A stretch of DNA of 64,000 nucleotides, taken from the NCBI RefSeq assembly GCF_023369555.1, contig NZ_JACJVC010000001.1:62001-126000 (forward strand), read 5' to 3'. Shown one piece after another: positions 1-8,466 of the stretch. The notes under the pieces are model-generated. The model ran no database searches, was not told the origin of the DNA, and saw only the letters and a list, made by a program, of their open reading frames with translations. The position numbers were made by a program, and so were the translations under genes. Origin of the DNA: Actinomyces sp. AC-20-1. GTDB taxonomy: Bacteria; Actinomycetota; Actinomycetes; Actinomycetales; Actinomycetaceae. The first letter of the stretch is position 1. Each line of letters opens with the position of its first letter.

Positions 1-864
1 GGCGCCGCCCACGCCTTCCGCGCGGCCGCCCGGCCCTTCCCCGAGGTCCCCATGCCCCTGCTCGACATCGTCGGCACCGGCGGCGACGGGGTGGGGACCA
101 TCAACATCTCCACCGGCGCCGGCATCACCGCCGCCTCGATGGGGCTGGCGGTCTCCAAGCACGGCAACCGCGCCGTGTCCTCCAGGACCGGTGCCGCAGA
201 CGTCGTCGGTGCCCTCGGGCTGCCGCTGGAGCTGAGCCCTGAGCAGTCCGCCCGGGCCCTTGAGGAGGTCGGCTTCACCTTCCTCTTCGCCCAGGCCTAC
301 CACCCGGCCATGCGCTTCGTCGCACCCGTGCGCGCGGCCCTGCGCACCCCGACGGTCTTCAACCTCCTGGGCCCGCTCATCAACCCCGCCCGTCTGAGCC
401 ACCAGGTCGTGGGCGTCTCGGACCCGGCTGTCATGGACATGACGGCCCGGAGCCTCAGGCGCCTGGGCCGCGAGCGCGCCCTCGTCATCCACGGCCTGGG
501 TCTGGACGAGATCACCGTCCACGGTGCCACAACGGTGCGCGAGGTGACCCCGGAGGGCGTGCGCTCCTTCACGGTGACGCCCGAGGAGCTGGGGGTGCCC
601 ACGCGGGACCTGTCCGAGATGCTGGGCGGGAAGCCCGCTGAGAACGCCCAGGTCCTGCGCGACGTCTTCGAGAACCGGGGCCGGGCGGGGCACCGTGACG
701 CCATCGCGGTCAACACGGGGGCGCTGCTGTACCTCGCGGGCCGGGTGGACACGCTGCGCGAGGGCACTGAGGCGGCGCTCGAGCAGCTGGCCAGCGGCCG
801 GGTGGCCGAGCACCTGGAGCGCATGGTCGCCGTCTCGGCCCCGGCGGACGAGGCGGTCGCCTGA
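1..864 (+). CDS. trpD: Anthranilate phosphoribosyltransferase, 5' end outside window
   Basis: Transfers the phosphoribosyl group of PRPP to anthranilate, the second committed step of tryptophan synthesis, in the cytoplasm. The reading frame is open from base 1 and the first in-frame ATG at 52 lies just before the PRPP-binding GTGGDG motif, so the true start is upstream and roughly 50-60 residues are missing. Also visible are the [10 protein letters not shown] stretch and the HGLGLDE segment typical of the family. The stop codon overlaps the start of the next gene (TGATG), which implies translational coupling within a trp operon. Confidence 0.95.
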   Translation, partial: GAAHAFRAAARPFPEVPMPLLDIVGTGGDGVGTINISTGAGITAASMGLAVSKHGNRAVSSRTGAADVVGALGLPLELSPEQSARALEEVGFTFLFAQAYHPAMRFVAPVRAALRTPTVFNLLGPLINPARLSHQVVGVSDPAVMDMTARSLRRLGRERALVIHGLGLDEITVHGATTVREVTPEGVRSFTVTPEELGVPTRDLSEMLGGKPAENAQVLRDVFENRGRAGHRDAIAVNTGALLYLAGRVDTLREGTEAALEQLASGRVAEHLERMVAVSAPADEAVA

Positions 865-3176
865 TGGGCGCCTCGACCACCGCCCCCTCCGTCGGCCGCC
901 CCGAGCGGCTGCCCGTCTCGCAGCGCCTCATCGTCTCGGGCACGGTCCTGGACTCCATCGTCGAGGCGCGCCGCGCCCGCCTGCCCGGGCTGCGAGAGCG
1001 CTTCGGGCACCTGCGCCCCGAGGGCCTGCCCCGCAGCGAGCGCTCCCTCAGCGCGGCCCTGCGCCGCCGCTCAGGCCCTCTCGCCTCCCCGCAGCCGGCC
1101 CTGGTGCTGGAGTGCAAGTCCGCCTCGCCGTCGCTGGGAACGATCCGCGCCGACTACGACCCGGCGGCGCTGGCCCGCGTGTACCGGCCCTACGCGGCGG
1201 CCGTGTCCGTGCTCACCGAGCCGGACCGCTTCAACGGCTCCTTCGAGGACCTGGCGGCCGTGCGCGCCGTCGTCGACTGCCCGGTGCTGTGCAAGGACTT
1301 CATCGTCGACGAGGTGCAGGTGCTCGCGGCCCGCTCCCTGGGGGCCGACGCGATCCTGCTCATGCTCTCCGTGGTGCCCGACGACGTCTACCGCGAGCTC
1401 GCGCACCTGGCCGCCTCGCTCGGCATGGAGGTCCTCACGGAGGTCTCCACCGTCGAGGAGCTGCACCGGGCCGCGGCGCTGGGCGCCGCCGTCGTCGGGA
1501 TCAACAACCGTGACCTGCGCACCCTGGCCACGGACGTGGCCCGCACCGAGCAGCTGGCCCCTCTGGCGCCCGCCGGGGTCGTCCTCGTGGGCGAGTCCGG
1601 GGTGGGCAGCGCCGACGACGTGCGCCGCCTGGCGCCGTGGGTCGACGCCCTGCTCATCGGCTCCTCACTGTCGGGAGCCGAGGACCCGGCCGCCCTGGCC
1701 GCTTCCTTCGCCTCCGCCGTCCCCGTCCCCACCACCCGGGAGAAGACCATGACTGACAACCCCGACGCCACGGGGGCCGGCCCCCAGAGCCCGCCGGCCG
1801 CCGTCGGCCCCGGTGCCACCGGGTCCACGGCGCCCCCGCGGGGCGGGCGCGAGCACGACGGGCACCACCACCCTCGGCTGAGCGCCTACTTCGGCCCCTA
1901 CGGCGGCCAGTACGTGCCCGAGCTGCTCGTCCCCGCCCTCGATGAGCTCGAGGACGCCTTCATCGAGGCGCAGGCGGACCCGTCCTTCCAGGCCGAGCTC
2001 GACGAGCTCCTGCGCCGCTACCTGGGCCGCCCCACCCCGGTGACCGAGCTGCGCAACCTGCCGCGCGAGGGCAACGCCCGCATCTTCCTCAAGCGGGAGG
2101 ACCTGGTCCACGGCGGCGCCCACAAGGGCAACCAGGTGCTCGGCCAGGCGCTGCTGGCCAAGAGGATGGGCAAGACCCGCGTCATCGCGGAGACCGGTGC
2201 CGGCCAGCACGGCACGGCCACCGCGATGGTCTGCGCCCTGCTGGGTCTGGAGCTCACCGTGTACATGGGGGCCACCGACGTCGTGCGCCAGGCCGCCAAC
2301 GTCGAGCGCATGGAGCTCATGGGGGCGAGCGTGGTGCCGGTGGACAGCGGTGCGGGCACGCTCAAGGACGCCGTCAACGAGGCCCTGCGCGACTGGACCG
2401 CCTCCTTCGCCACCACCCACTACCTGCTGGGCACGGCGGCGGGCCCCCACCCGTTCCCAACCATCGTGCACGAGTACCACCGCTGCATCTCCACCGAGGC
2501 GCGCGCCCAGGTGCTCGCCCTCACCGGGCGCCTACCCGACCAGGTCATCGCCTGCGTGGGCGGGGGCTCGAACGCCATCGGGATGTTCAGCGAGTTCATC
2601 GCGGACGAGGGCGTGGGACTCATCGGCGTCGAGCCGGCCGGCGAGGGCCTGGGCTCGGGGCGTCACGGCGCCCCGGTCAACGCGGGCAGGGTCGGCATCC
2701 TGCACGGCGCGCGCTCCTACCTCATGCGCACCGAGGAGGGGCAGGTCGAGGAGTCCTTCAGCGTCTCCGCGGGCCTGGACTACCCGGGGGTCGGCCCCGA
2801 GCACGCCTGGCTGGCCGACACCGGGCGCGCCCGCTACGTGGGCGTCACCGACGACGAGGCCGTCGACGCCTTCGTCCAGCTCTCCCGCTGGGAGGGCGTC
2901 ATCCCCGCCCTGGAGTCCGCCCACGCCCTGGCCATGGCCCTGAGGATCGCGCGCGAGACCCCGCCCGGGACCCCCACGCCGCACCTGCTCGTGTGCCTGT
3001 CCGGCCGCGGGGACAAGGACCTCGACCAGGTCCGTCTGCGCCTGGGCGGCTCCTTCCGCGCCGACGGCGCCGTGGGCCGCGCGTCGCGCATGCTGGAGGA
3101 GATGGGCAAGCGCACCGAGTACCTGGGCCTGGCCCAGCACGAGCCCGGTGCCGCCACCACCGGAGAGGAGGCCTGA
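864..3176 (+). CDS. trpC-trpB: Bifunctional indole-3-glycerol-phosphate synthase / tryptophan synthase beta chain
   Basis: A 770-residue reading frame joins two consecutive tryptophan enzymes. Residues about 25-290 are TrpC: the catalytic landmarks [12 protein letters not shown], the EVST glutamate, GINNRDL and GESGVGS are all present. After a proline/glycine-rich linker of about 45 residues (roughly 296-345) comes complete TrpB, with the PLP lysine in GAHKGNQ, the ETGAGQHG stretch and the phosphate-binding GGGSNAIG loop. No stop codon separates them. TrpB normally pairs with TrpA, which is encoded immediately downstream. A separate trpF is not seen; in actinobacteria PriA commonly supplies that activity. 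An internal ATG at 1749 with a good ribosome site could also give free TrpB. Confidence 0.95.
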   Translation: MGASTTAPSVGRPERLPVSQRLIVSGTVLDSIVEARRARLPGLRERFGHLRPEGLPRSERSLSAALRRRSGPLASPQPALVLECKSASPSLGTIRADYDPAALARVYRPYAAAVSVLTEPDRFNGSFEDLAAVRAVVDCPVLCKDFIVDEVQVLAARSLGADAILLMLSVVPDDVYRELAHLAASLGMEVLTEVSTVEELHRAAALGAAVVGINNRDLRTLATDVARTEQLAPLAPAGVVLVGESGVGSADDVRRLAPWVDALLIGSSLSGAEDPAALAASFASAVPVPTTREKTMTDNPDATGAGPQSPPAAVGPGATGSTAPPRGGREHDGHHHPRLSAYFGPYGGQYVPELLVPALDELEDAFIEAQADPSFQAELDELLRRYLGRPTPVTELRNLPREGNARIFLKREDLVHGGAHKGNQVLGQALLAKRMGKTRVIAETGAGQHGTATAMVCALLGLELTVYMGATDVVRQAANVERMELMGASVVPVDSGAGTLKDAVNEALRDWTASFATTHYLLGTAAGPHPFPTIVHEYHRCISTEARAQVLALTGRLPDQVIACVGGGSNAIGMFSEFIADEGVGLIGVEPAGEGLGSGRHGAPVNAGRVGILHGARSYLMRTEEGQVEESFSVSAGLDYPGVGPEHAWLADTGRARYVGVTDDEAVDAFVQLSRWEGVIPALESAHALAMALRIARETPPGTPTPHLLVCLSGRGDKDLDQVRLRLGGSFRADGAVGRASRMLEEMGKRTEYLGLAQHEPGAATTGEEA
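1739..1751 (+). promoter_or_regulatory. Internal ribosome-binding site and ATG inside the trpC-trpB fusion
   Basis: GGAG at 1739-1742 lies six bases before an in-frame ATG at 1749, exactly at the junction between the TrpC domain and the linker to TrpB. It looks like the ancestral trpB start left in place after the trpC stop codon was lost, and it could still produce a separate TrpB polypeptide. Confidence 0.5.
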
Positions 3177-3177
3177 G

Positions 3178-4023
3178 ATGACCCGCTACCCCGAGATGTT
3201 CCGTCGGCTGGGTGAGACGGGCGAGGGGGCCTTCGTCCCCTTCGTCATGCTCGGCGACCCCACGCCCGCGCTCAGTGAGGCCGTCATCGAGGCCCTCATT
3301 GAGGGCGGCGCGGACGCCCTGGAGCTGGGTGTGCCCTTCTCCGACCCGGTGGCCGACGGCCCGACGATCCAGCGCGCCCACATCCGGGCCCTGAGGGCCG
3401 GGGCGGGGCTGCGCTCCTCGCTGGAGGTCGTGCACCGGGTGCGCGAGCGCCACCCGCGGCTGCCGATCGGGCTTCTGGTCTACGGCAACGTGCCCTTCGC
3501 CGTCGGGCTGGAGGAGTTCTACCGCCTGTGCGCGGACAGCGGTGTGGACTCGGTGCTGCTGCCGGACGTGCCGGTGCGTGAGGGCGAGGCCTTCTCGGCC
3601 GCGGCGCAGCAGGCGGGCGTCGACGCCGTGCACATCGCCCCGCCCTCGGCCTCGGCCGAGACCCTGGACGGTGTGGCCCGCCGCTCGCGCGGCTACGTCT
3701 ACGCGGTCTCGCGGGCCGGGGTGACGGGCACCGAGCGGGCCTCCTCGACGGCGGGGCTGGCCGAGTCGGTGGCCCGCCTGCGTGCGGACGCGGCCGCGCC
3801 GGTCATGCTCGGCTTCGGGATCTCAACGCCGCAGCAGGTCGCCGAGGCGGTGGCGGCCGGGGCGGACGGGGCGATCTCCGGCTCTGCGGTGGTGCGGATC
3901 ATCGAGGGGCACGTGCCGGCGCTGCTGGGCGCGGACGCCGCCGCGCGCCAGGAGGCGCTGGGGGCGCTGCGCGGGGACCTGGTCGCCTTCGTGTCCGCCA
4001 TGAAGGCCGCGACCAGGCACTGA
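3178..4023 (+). CDS. trpA: Tryptophan synthase alpha chain
   Basis: Cleaves indole-3-glycerol phosphate to indole and glyceraldehyde 3-phosphate and channels indole to TrpB. The 281-residue product shows the catalytic pair in ELGVPFSDPVADGP (Glu and Asp), and the GFGIS and ISGSAVV phosphate-binding segments near the C-terminus. The start at 3178 is chosen because it follows the trpB stop by one base and is preceded by GGAGAGGAGG; a frame extension to 3148 would overlap trpB without a ribosome site. This is the last gene of the visible trp operon. Confidence 0.95.
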   Translation: MTRYPEMFRRLGETGEGAFVPFVMLGDPTPALSEAVIEALIEGGADALELGVPFSDPVADGPTIQRAHIRALRAGAGLRSSLEVVHRVRERHPRLPIGLLVYGNVPFAVGLEEFYRLCADSGVDSVLLPDVPVREGEAFSAAAQQAGVDAVHIAPPSASAETLDGVARRSRGYVYAVSRAGVTGTERASSTAGLAESVARLRADAAAPVMLGFGISTPQQVAEAVAAGADGAISGSAVVRIIEGHVPALLGADAAARQEALGALRGDLVAFVSAMKAATRH

Positions 4024-4025
4024 GG

Positions 4026-4049
4026 CCGGGCCCGGGCGTGCGGGCCCGG
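4026..4049 (+). terminator. Possible terminator after the trp operon
   Basis: A 9-bp perfect inverted repeat (4026-4034 with 4041-4049) with a 6-base loop follows the trpA stop codon directly. There is no T-tract, as is common in high-GC actinobacteria. Confidence 0.5.
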
Positions 4050-4070
4050 GCCACGGCTCCCGGCTCCCGG

Positions 4071-4083
4071 TAGCCTCCGGGCA
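4071..4083 (+). promoter_or_regulatory. Putative leaderless promoter of the PemK-like gene
   Basis: A TAGCCT hexamer (4071-4076) ends six bases before the ATG at 4083, the spacing expected if transcription starts on the A of the start codon. No Shine-Dalgarno sequence is present. Confidence 0.4.
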
Positions 4084-4700
4084 TGGCCTCACTGCTCAAC
4101 CGTGTCCTCGGCGTCCTGGGACGCACCGCCCGTGACGTCGCCACCGAGGTCGTCAAGGAGGAGCTGCGCACGCGCACCGGCTCCGCCCCGGCCTCCTCGA
4201 GGAGGTCACGGGCCTCGTCCGGGCGCGCCACGCCCGCCACCACCGGTGGCGCCGGCAGCGGCACGGCCGGCGCGGGGGCGCACCGCGGCGTCAGCACCTA
4301 CGACGTGGCCTGCCGGGGGCTGCCCGCCTTCTCCTACTCCCCCAACCCCGACGGCGACGCCGACCCCGGTGAGGTCGTGTGGACCTGGGTGCCCTACGAG
4401 GAGGACGCCACCAGGGGCAAGGACCGTCCGGTCCTCGTCCTGGCCCGCGACGGCGGGCGCCTCGTCGTCGCCCAGCTCACCAGCAAGGACCACGACCGTG
4501 ACCGTGAGCAGGAGGCGCGTCACGGCCGCTACTGGTTCGACGTCGGCACCGGCGCCTGGGACCCGCGGGGCCGCCCCAGCAAGATGCGCCTGGACCGTCT
4601 TCTGCTCGTCGACCCGGCCGTGGTGCGTCGCGAGGGCTCGACGATCAGCCGGGCCGTCTTCGAGCGGGCCACCCGGGCCCTGCGCGGGCACTGGGGCTGA
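4083..4700 (+). CDS. PemK/MazF-family protein
   Basis: The 205-residue protein has a basic and Ala/Ser/Thr-rich N-terminal third (residues 1-70) followed by a PemK-like beta-barrel domain: GEVVWTWVPYEED begins the fold, and KDRPVLVLARDG and the QLTSKDHDRD segment match the conserved core of the MazF/PemK ribonuclease superfamily. In the actinobacterial branch the proteins are often chromosomal and solitary, and no antitoxin-like gene is adjacent here (trpA upstream, rpsT downstream). Toxic endoribonuclease activity is therefore plausible but not shown. Confidence 0.8.
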   Translation: MASLLNRVLGVLGRTARDVATEVVKEELRTRTGSAPASSRRSRASSGRATPATTGGAGSGTAGAGAHRGVSTYDVACRGLPAFSYSPNPDGDADPGEVVWTWVPYEEDATRGKDRPVLVLARDGGRLVVAQLTSKDHDRDREQEARHGRYWFDVGTGAWDPRGRPSKMRLDRLLLVDPAVVRREGSTISRAVFERATRALRGHWG

Positions 4701-4847
4701 GCGCGCCGGGGGCCACGGGCCGTCCGCGGACGGGCGCGGACCGCGGTGGATGGCTGTGGACGGACGGGGACGGCCGCCTGGGCCGGGGGTGTTGACGCAC
4801 CTCACGTCCTGCCCGGGCTGGCGCGGCGGCGGCCGGACGGGGGCTGC

Positions 4848-4856
4848 TGGTAAGGT
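4848..4856 (+). promoter_or_regulatory. Possible extended -10 element for rpsT
   Basis: TGG followed by TAAGGT (4851-4856) forms an extended -10 box. A transcript from it would carry a leader of about 130 bases before the rpsT start. No clear -35 element is visible at the right distance. Confidence 0.3.
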
Positions 4857-4997
4857 CTCCGCTTGGACCTCTGGCCTGGCCGGCCGTGGGGTCCAGCGAC
4901 CGGGCTCGCCAGGTGCTTCCACCACCTCTTGGCCTGTGTGCGCGAACCCTCTCTCCGGCCATTGACCGAATCCGACTTCAAGAAAGCGTCTCCCACA

Positions 4998-5258
4998 GTG
5001 GCGAACATCAAGTCCCAGATCAAGCGCATCAAGACCAACGAGAAGGCCCGCCTGCGCAACCAGTCCGTCAAGTCCGAGCTCAAGACCTACGTGCGCCGCG
5101 TCCGTGAGGCCGTCGAGGCCGGCGACAAGGCCGCCGCTGAGGAGGGCCTGAAGAAGGCCGCCCGCAAGCTCGACAAGGCCGTCTCCAAGGGCGTCATCCA
5201 CAAGAACCAGGCCGCGAACCGCAAGTCCAAGCTGGCCAAGCGCGTCGCCTCCCTCTGA
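4998..5258 (+). CDS. rpsT: 30S ribosomal protein S20
   Basis: A highly basic 86-residue helical protein beginning [10 protein letters not shown] and ending with KLAKRVASL, the standard S20 sequence and length, which binds 16S rRNA early in 30S assembly. The start is a GTG at 4998, which places Ala-Asn-Ile at positions 2-4 as in the family. The frame is open further upstream, but that extension has no S20 similarity. It is followed by a strong hairpin, so it appears to be transcribed alone. Confidence 0.95.
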   Translation: MANIKSQIKRIKTNEKARLRNQSVKSELKTYVRRVREAVEAGDKAAAEEGLKKAARKLDKAVSKGVIHKNQAANRKSKLAKRVASL

Positions 5259-5294
5259 GCCGACCCCGCCCGGGCGCAAGCCCGCGGCGCGTGA

Positions 5295-5328
5295 CGAGAG
5301 GCGCCTCCCCGGTGGGAGGCGCCTCTCG
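5295..5328 (+). terminator. rpsT terminator hairpin
   Basis: A perfect 15-bp stem (5295-5309 with 5314-5328) closes a 4-base loop 36 bases after the rpsT stop codon. The following sequence is pyrimidine-rich but lacks a long T run. Confidence 0.8.
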
Positions 5329-5390
5329 CTGTCTCCGTCCGTCTCTCCCAGCGCCACGGGCTCGTTCCCTCGCGCCCGTTCCACCGAGGC

Positions 5391-5480
5391 CGTCCCACCG
5401 CGGGCCACGTTCCACCTGCCCGTCCCACCGCGGGCCACGTTCCACCTGCCCGTCCCACCACGTGCCCCGCCCCACCTGCC
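5391..5480. repeat. 30-bp tandem repeat, three units
   Basis: Units at 5391-5420 and 5421-5450 are identical; a third at 5451-5480 is diverged but keeps CGTCCCACC at its start and CCCACCTGCC at its end, and a degenerate fourth follows to about 5510. The array lies between rpsT and the DUF1846 gene and is not within a convincing reading frame. Confidence 0.8.
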
Positions 5481-5538
5481 CGTTCTACTGCGGCCCCGCC
5501 CTCCCTCGCCGACGGCGCCGCCACCGCTGAGCCTGCCG

Positions 5539-5670
5539 GTTGGACAACGCACGCACCGGTGGACAACCTTCGCGTCGATGGACAACATGCGCCCAGGTGG
5601 ACAACGTATGTGACGCATGTACGTGATCCACCGGTCAACAGGTTGTCCTGCCAGACGCAGGTCGTCCTGC
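5539..5670. repeat. 19-bp-spaced TGGACAAC array resembling DnaA boxes
   Basis: The octamer TGGACAAC starts at 5541, 5560, 5579 and 5598, exactly 19 bases apart. On the minus strand each reads TTGTCCANN, close to the high-GC actinobacterial DnaA box TTGTCCACA (copies at 5558 and 5596 match 8 of 9). Two related words in the opposite orientation, GTTGTCC at 5642 and GTCGTCC at 5661, are again 19 bases apart. The spacing is too regular to be chance. It may bind DnaA or another regulator of the downstream gene; no replication gene is nearby. Confidence 0.6.
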
Positions 5671-5826
5671 CAGGAGAACGTGCGCTGTCCGCCGACGGCG
5701 GGCGGCACCGGCGTGACACGCGGCGGCAACATGCCCCGGCGGTAGTCTTCGTCGGGCCGGCGCTCGTAGCCGTGCCCGGACGGCCGCGCCTGCGGCCGTG
5801 CCGACAGCCACGGACGAGGAGAACGT

Positions 5827-7314
5827 ATGCGCACAGGTTTTGACCGCGACGAGTACATCAGGACGCAGTCCGAGCACATCGCCGCCCGACGGGCGCAGTT
5901 CGGCGGCAAGCTCTACCTCGAGTTCGGCGGCAAGCTCGTGGACGACATGCACGCCTCGCGCGTGCTGCCCGGCTTCAGCCCGGACAACAAGATCGTCATG
6001 CTCAAGGAGCTGGCCGACGAGGTCGAGATCATCGTCGCCGTCAACGCCCGTGACTTCCAGCGCCGCAAGGTCCGCGCGGACCTGGGCACCTCCTACGAGG
6101 ACGAGATCCTGCGCCACGTGGACGCCTTCCGCGACTACGGCCTGTACGTCGGCAGTGTCGTCATCACCCAGTGGACGGACGACAACCGCGAGGCCAAGGC
6201 CGTGCGCCGCAAGCTCGAGAAGCTGGGGCTCAAGGTCTACCGCCACTTCATCATCCCCGGCTACCCCAACGACGTCGCCCGCATCGTCTCCGAGCACGGA
6301 CTGGGCAGGAACGAGTACATCGAGACCGAGCGCGACCTCGTCGTCGTCACCGCCCCCGGTCCCGGCTCGGGCAAGATGGCCACCTGCCTGTCGCAGATGT
6401 ACCACGACCACCTGCACGGCCTGACCTCCGGCTACGCCAAGTGGGAGACCTTCCCGATCTGGAACCTGCCCCTGGACCACCCGGTCAACATCGCCTACGA
6501 GGCCGCCACCGCGGACCTGGACGACGTCAACATGATCGACCCCTTCCACCTGGCCGCCTACGGTGTCCAGACGGTCAACTACAACCGCGACGTCGAGATC
6601 TTCCCCGTCCTCAACCGCCTCTTCGAGGAGATCCTGGGCTCCTCCCCCTACCGCTCGCCCACGGACATGGGCGTCAACATGGCCGGGCGCTGCATCAGCG
6701 ACGACGACGCCTGCCGACGCGCCAGCGAGCAGGAGGTCATCCGCCGCTACTACAAGGCGCTGGTCACCGAGAAGCGCGAGATGACGGACCCGGTGCAGTC
6801 CGAGCGCATCGCCCTGCTCATGACGAAGCTCGGCGTGACGAAGGAGGACCGTCCCGTCGTCCCCGCCGCCCTGCGCGTGGCGAGGGCGACCAAGGCGCCG
6901 GCGGCCGCGCTCGAGCTGCCCGACGGCGAGATCGTCGTGGGCAAGACCTCCGCCCTCCTGGGGGCCTGCTCCGCCATGCTCCTCAACGCCCTCAAGGCCC
7001 TGGCCGGGCTCGACCACAAGAAGGAGCTGCTGGCCAAGGCCTCGATCGAGCCCATCCAGGCGCTCAAGACCGAGCACCTGGGGTCGCGCAACCCGCGCCT
7101 GCACACCGACGAGGTGCTCATCGCCCTGGCCGTGTCCGCCTCGACCGACCCCGACGCGAAGGCGGCCCTCGACCAGCTGGAGAACCTGCGCGGCTGCGAC
7201 GTGCACACCTCGACGATCCTGGGAAGCGTGGACGAGGGCATCTTCCGCTCGCTCGGGGTCCAGGTGACCAACGAGCCGGTCTTCGCCACGAAGTCCCTGT
7301 ACCGCAAGAAGTGA
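5827..7314 (+). CDS. DUF1846 (UPF0371) family protein
   Basis: A 495-residue cytoplasmic protein matching the DUF1846 family along its whole length; the opening GFDRDEYI...QSEHI, the [19 protein letters not shown] loop and the DPFHLAAYG segment are characteristic. The GPGSGK stretch resembles a nucleotide-binding loop, but the biochemical role of the family is not established, so no reaction is assigned. The start at 5827 has GAGGAG five to ten bases upstream. The 5' region carries the 30-bp and 19-bp repeat arrays, which may include its control region. A strong hairpin follows the stop codon. Confidence 0.9.
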   Translation: MRTGFDRDEYIRTQSEHIAARRAQFGGKLYLEFGGKLVDDMHASRVLPGFSPDNKIVMLKELADEVEIIVAVNARDFQRRKVRADLGTSYEDEILRHVDAFRDYGLYVGSVVITQWTDDNREAKAVRRKLEKLGLKVYRHFIIPGYPNDVARIVSEHGLGRNEYIETERDLVVVTAPGPGSGKMATCLSQMYHDHLHGLTSGYAKWETFPIWNLPLDHPVNIAYEAATADLDDVNMIDPFHLAAYGVQTVNYNRDVEIFPVLNRLFEEILGSSPYRSPTDMGVNMAGRCISDDDACRRASEQEVIRRYYKALVTEKREMTDPVQSERIALLMTKLGVTKEDRPVVPAALRVARATKAPAAALELPDGEIVVGKTSALLGACSAMLLNALKALAGLDHKKELLAKASIEPIQALKTEHLGSRNPRLHTDEVLIALAVSASTDPDAKAALDQLENLRGCDVHTSTILGSVDEGIFRSLGVQVTNEPVFATKSLYRKK

Positions 7315-7319
7315 GACCA

Positions 7320-7359
7320 CCGGTGCCGCCCCGGGTGCCGGGCCCGCGGGCGGCACCGG
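7320..7359. terminator. Bidirectional terminator between convergent genes
   Basis: A perfect 12-bp stem (7320-7331 with 7348-7359) with a 16-base loop sits between the convergent DUF1846 and holA genes and could stop transcription from both sides. Confidence 0.6.
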
Positions 7360-7449
7360 ACGGTGCGGTCCGGGGACGTCGGTCCCCGGATGCCGTCGCT
7401 GCGCCCGGCGCCACCGGGTGCTCAGCACCGGATGGCCGGTGCTGGGCGG

Positions 7450-8466
7450 TCAGCGCCGGGTACGGCGGGCACGGCAGATGGCGAGCACGGCCCTCTCGAC
7501 CGCGTGGACGGGGTCCCGGGAGCCTCCCTTGGCCTCGGCGTCGGCGCGGGCGACGGCGACGATGGCGGTGGCCAGGGCGTCGTCGCTCCACCCGGACAGC
7601 TCGCGGCGCGCCCGGTCCACCTGCCAGGGGGCCATGCCCAGGTCCCGGGCCGACAGGTTGCGGCCGCCCGCGGCGGCGACGCGGGCGAGCTGGCGGACCT
7701 TCATCGCCAGGGCCGAGACGATCGGGACGGGCTCGGTGCCCGTGGCGATGGCATGGCGCAGGGCCGTGACGGCCCGGGCGACGTCGCCGGCCGCGGCGGC
7801 GTCCGCCACGGTGAACCCTGTGGCCTCGAAGCGGCCGGCGTAGTAGGTGTTGACCTCGCGCACGGTGATGGTGCCCTCGGTGTCCGCTGCCAGCTGGTCG
7901 ACGGCGCTGAGCAGCTCGCGCAGGTCCGAGCCGAGGGCGTCCACGAGGGCGCCGACGGCGTCGGCCTCCGCTCGCCGTCCCCGGTGGCGCAGGTCCGCGG
8001 TGACGAGGGCGGCCTTGTCCCTGGGGGACTTGACGGCCTCGATGGTGACGACGGGGTACGGGGAGGCCGCCAGGGCGTCGAGCAGCCGCTTGCCGCGCTG
8101 GCCCCCGTTGTGCCGCAGGACGACGGCGACGTCCGGGTCCGCGGCGGCGGTGTAGGCGAGCAGGTCGGCGAGCAGGGCGTCGGTCATCTGCTCGAGGGCG
8201 GGCACGAGCACGAGCCGGGGCTCGCCGAAGAGCGACGGGGAGACGAGCGTGGTCAGCTGGTGGGGCTCGTAGGAGGCGGCCTCGAGGGTGGTGACCTGCG
8301 TCGTCGGGTCCTTCTGGCGGGCCTGGGCCAGCAGGCGCGCCACGGCCCGGTCCGCGAGGACCTCCTCGCCGGAGCGGATGAGGACGATGGGAGCGAGGTC
8401 GACCTCGTCCCAGGAGGGTCCTGCGGGCGCACGGCGGGTGCCGCGCGAGGTTCGGGGTGAGGCCAT
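7450..8466 (-). CDS. holA: DNA polymerase III subunit delta
   Basis: A 338-residue clamp-loader subunit that opens the beta sliding clamp during replication. The sequence follows the actinobacterial HolA pattern: the start [16 protein letters not shown], the VSPSLFGEPRLVLV segment after the first domain, and the C-terminal helical collar domain with MAPWQVDRARRELSGW. The ATG at 8466 is chosen as the first start giving the normal N-terminus. A weak -10-like CAGGCT ends six bases upstream. Its first 214 bases overlap the 3' end of comEC in another frame of the same strand, an unusually long overlap. Confidence 0.9.
   Translation of the reverse strand: MASPRTSRGTRRAPAGPSWDEVDLAPIVLIRSGEEVLADRAVARLLAQARQKDPTTQVTTLEAASYEPHQLTTLVSPSLFGEPRLVLVPALEQMTDALLADLLAYTAAADPDVAVVLRHNGGQRGKRLLDALAASPYPVVTIEAVKSPRDKAALVTADLRHRGRRAEADAVGALVDALGSDLRELLSAVDQLAADTEGTITVREVNTYYAGRFEATGFTVADAAAAGDVARAVTALRHAIATGTEPVPIVSALAMKVRQLARVAAAGGRNLSARDLGMAPWQVDRARRELSGWSDDALATAIVAVARADAEAKGGSRDPVHAVERAVLAICRARRTRR

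Noticed and set aside
5391-5670. Repeat arrays considered as a CRISPR array
   Set aside because: Units of 30 bp abut without spacers and the 19-bp words are too short and regularly spaced; no cas genes are present.
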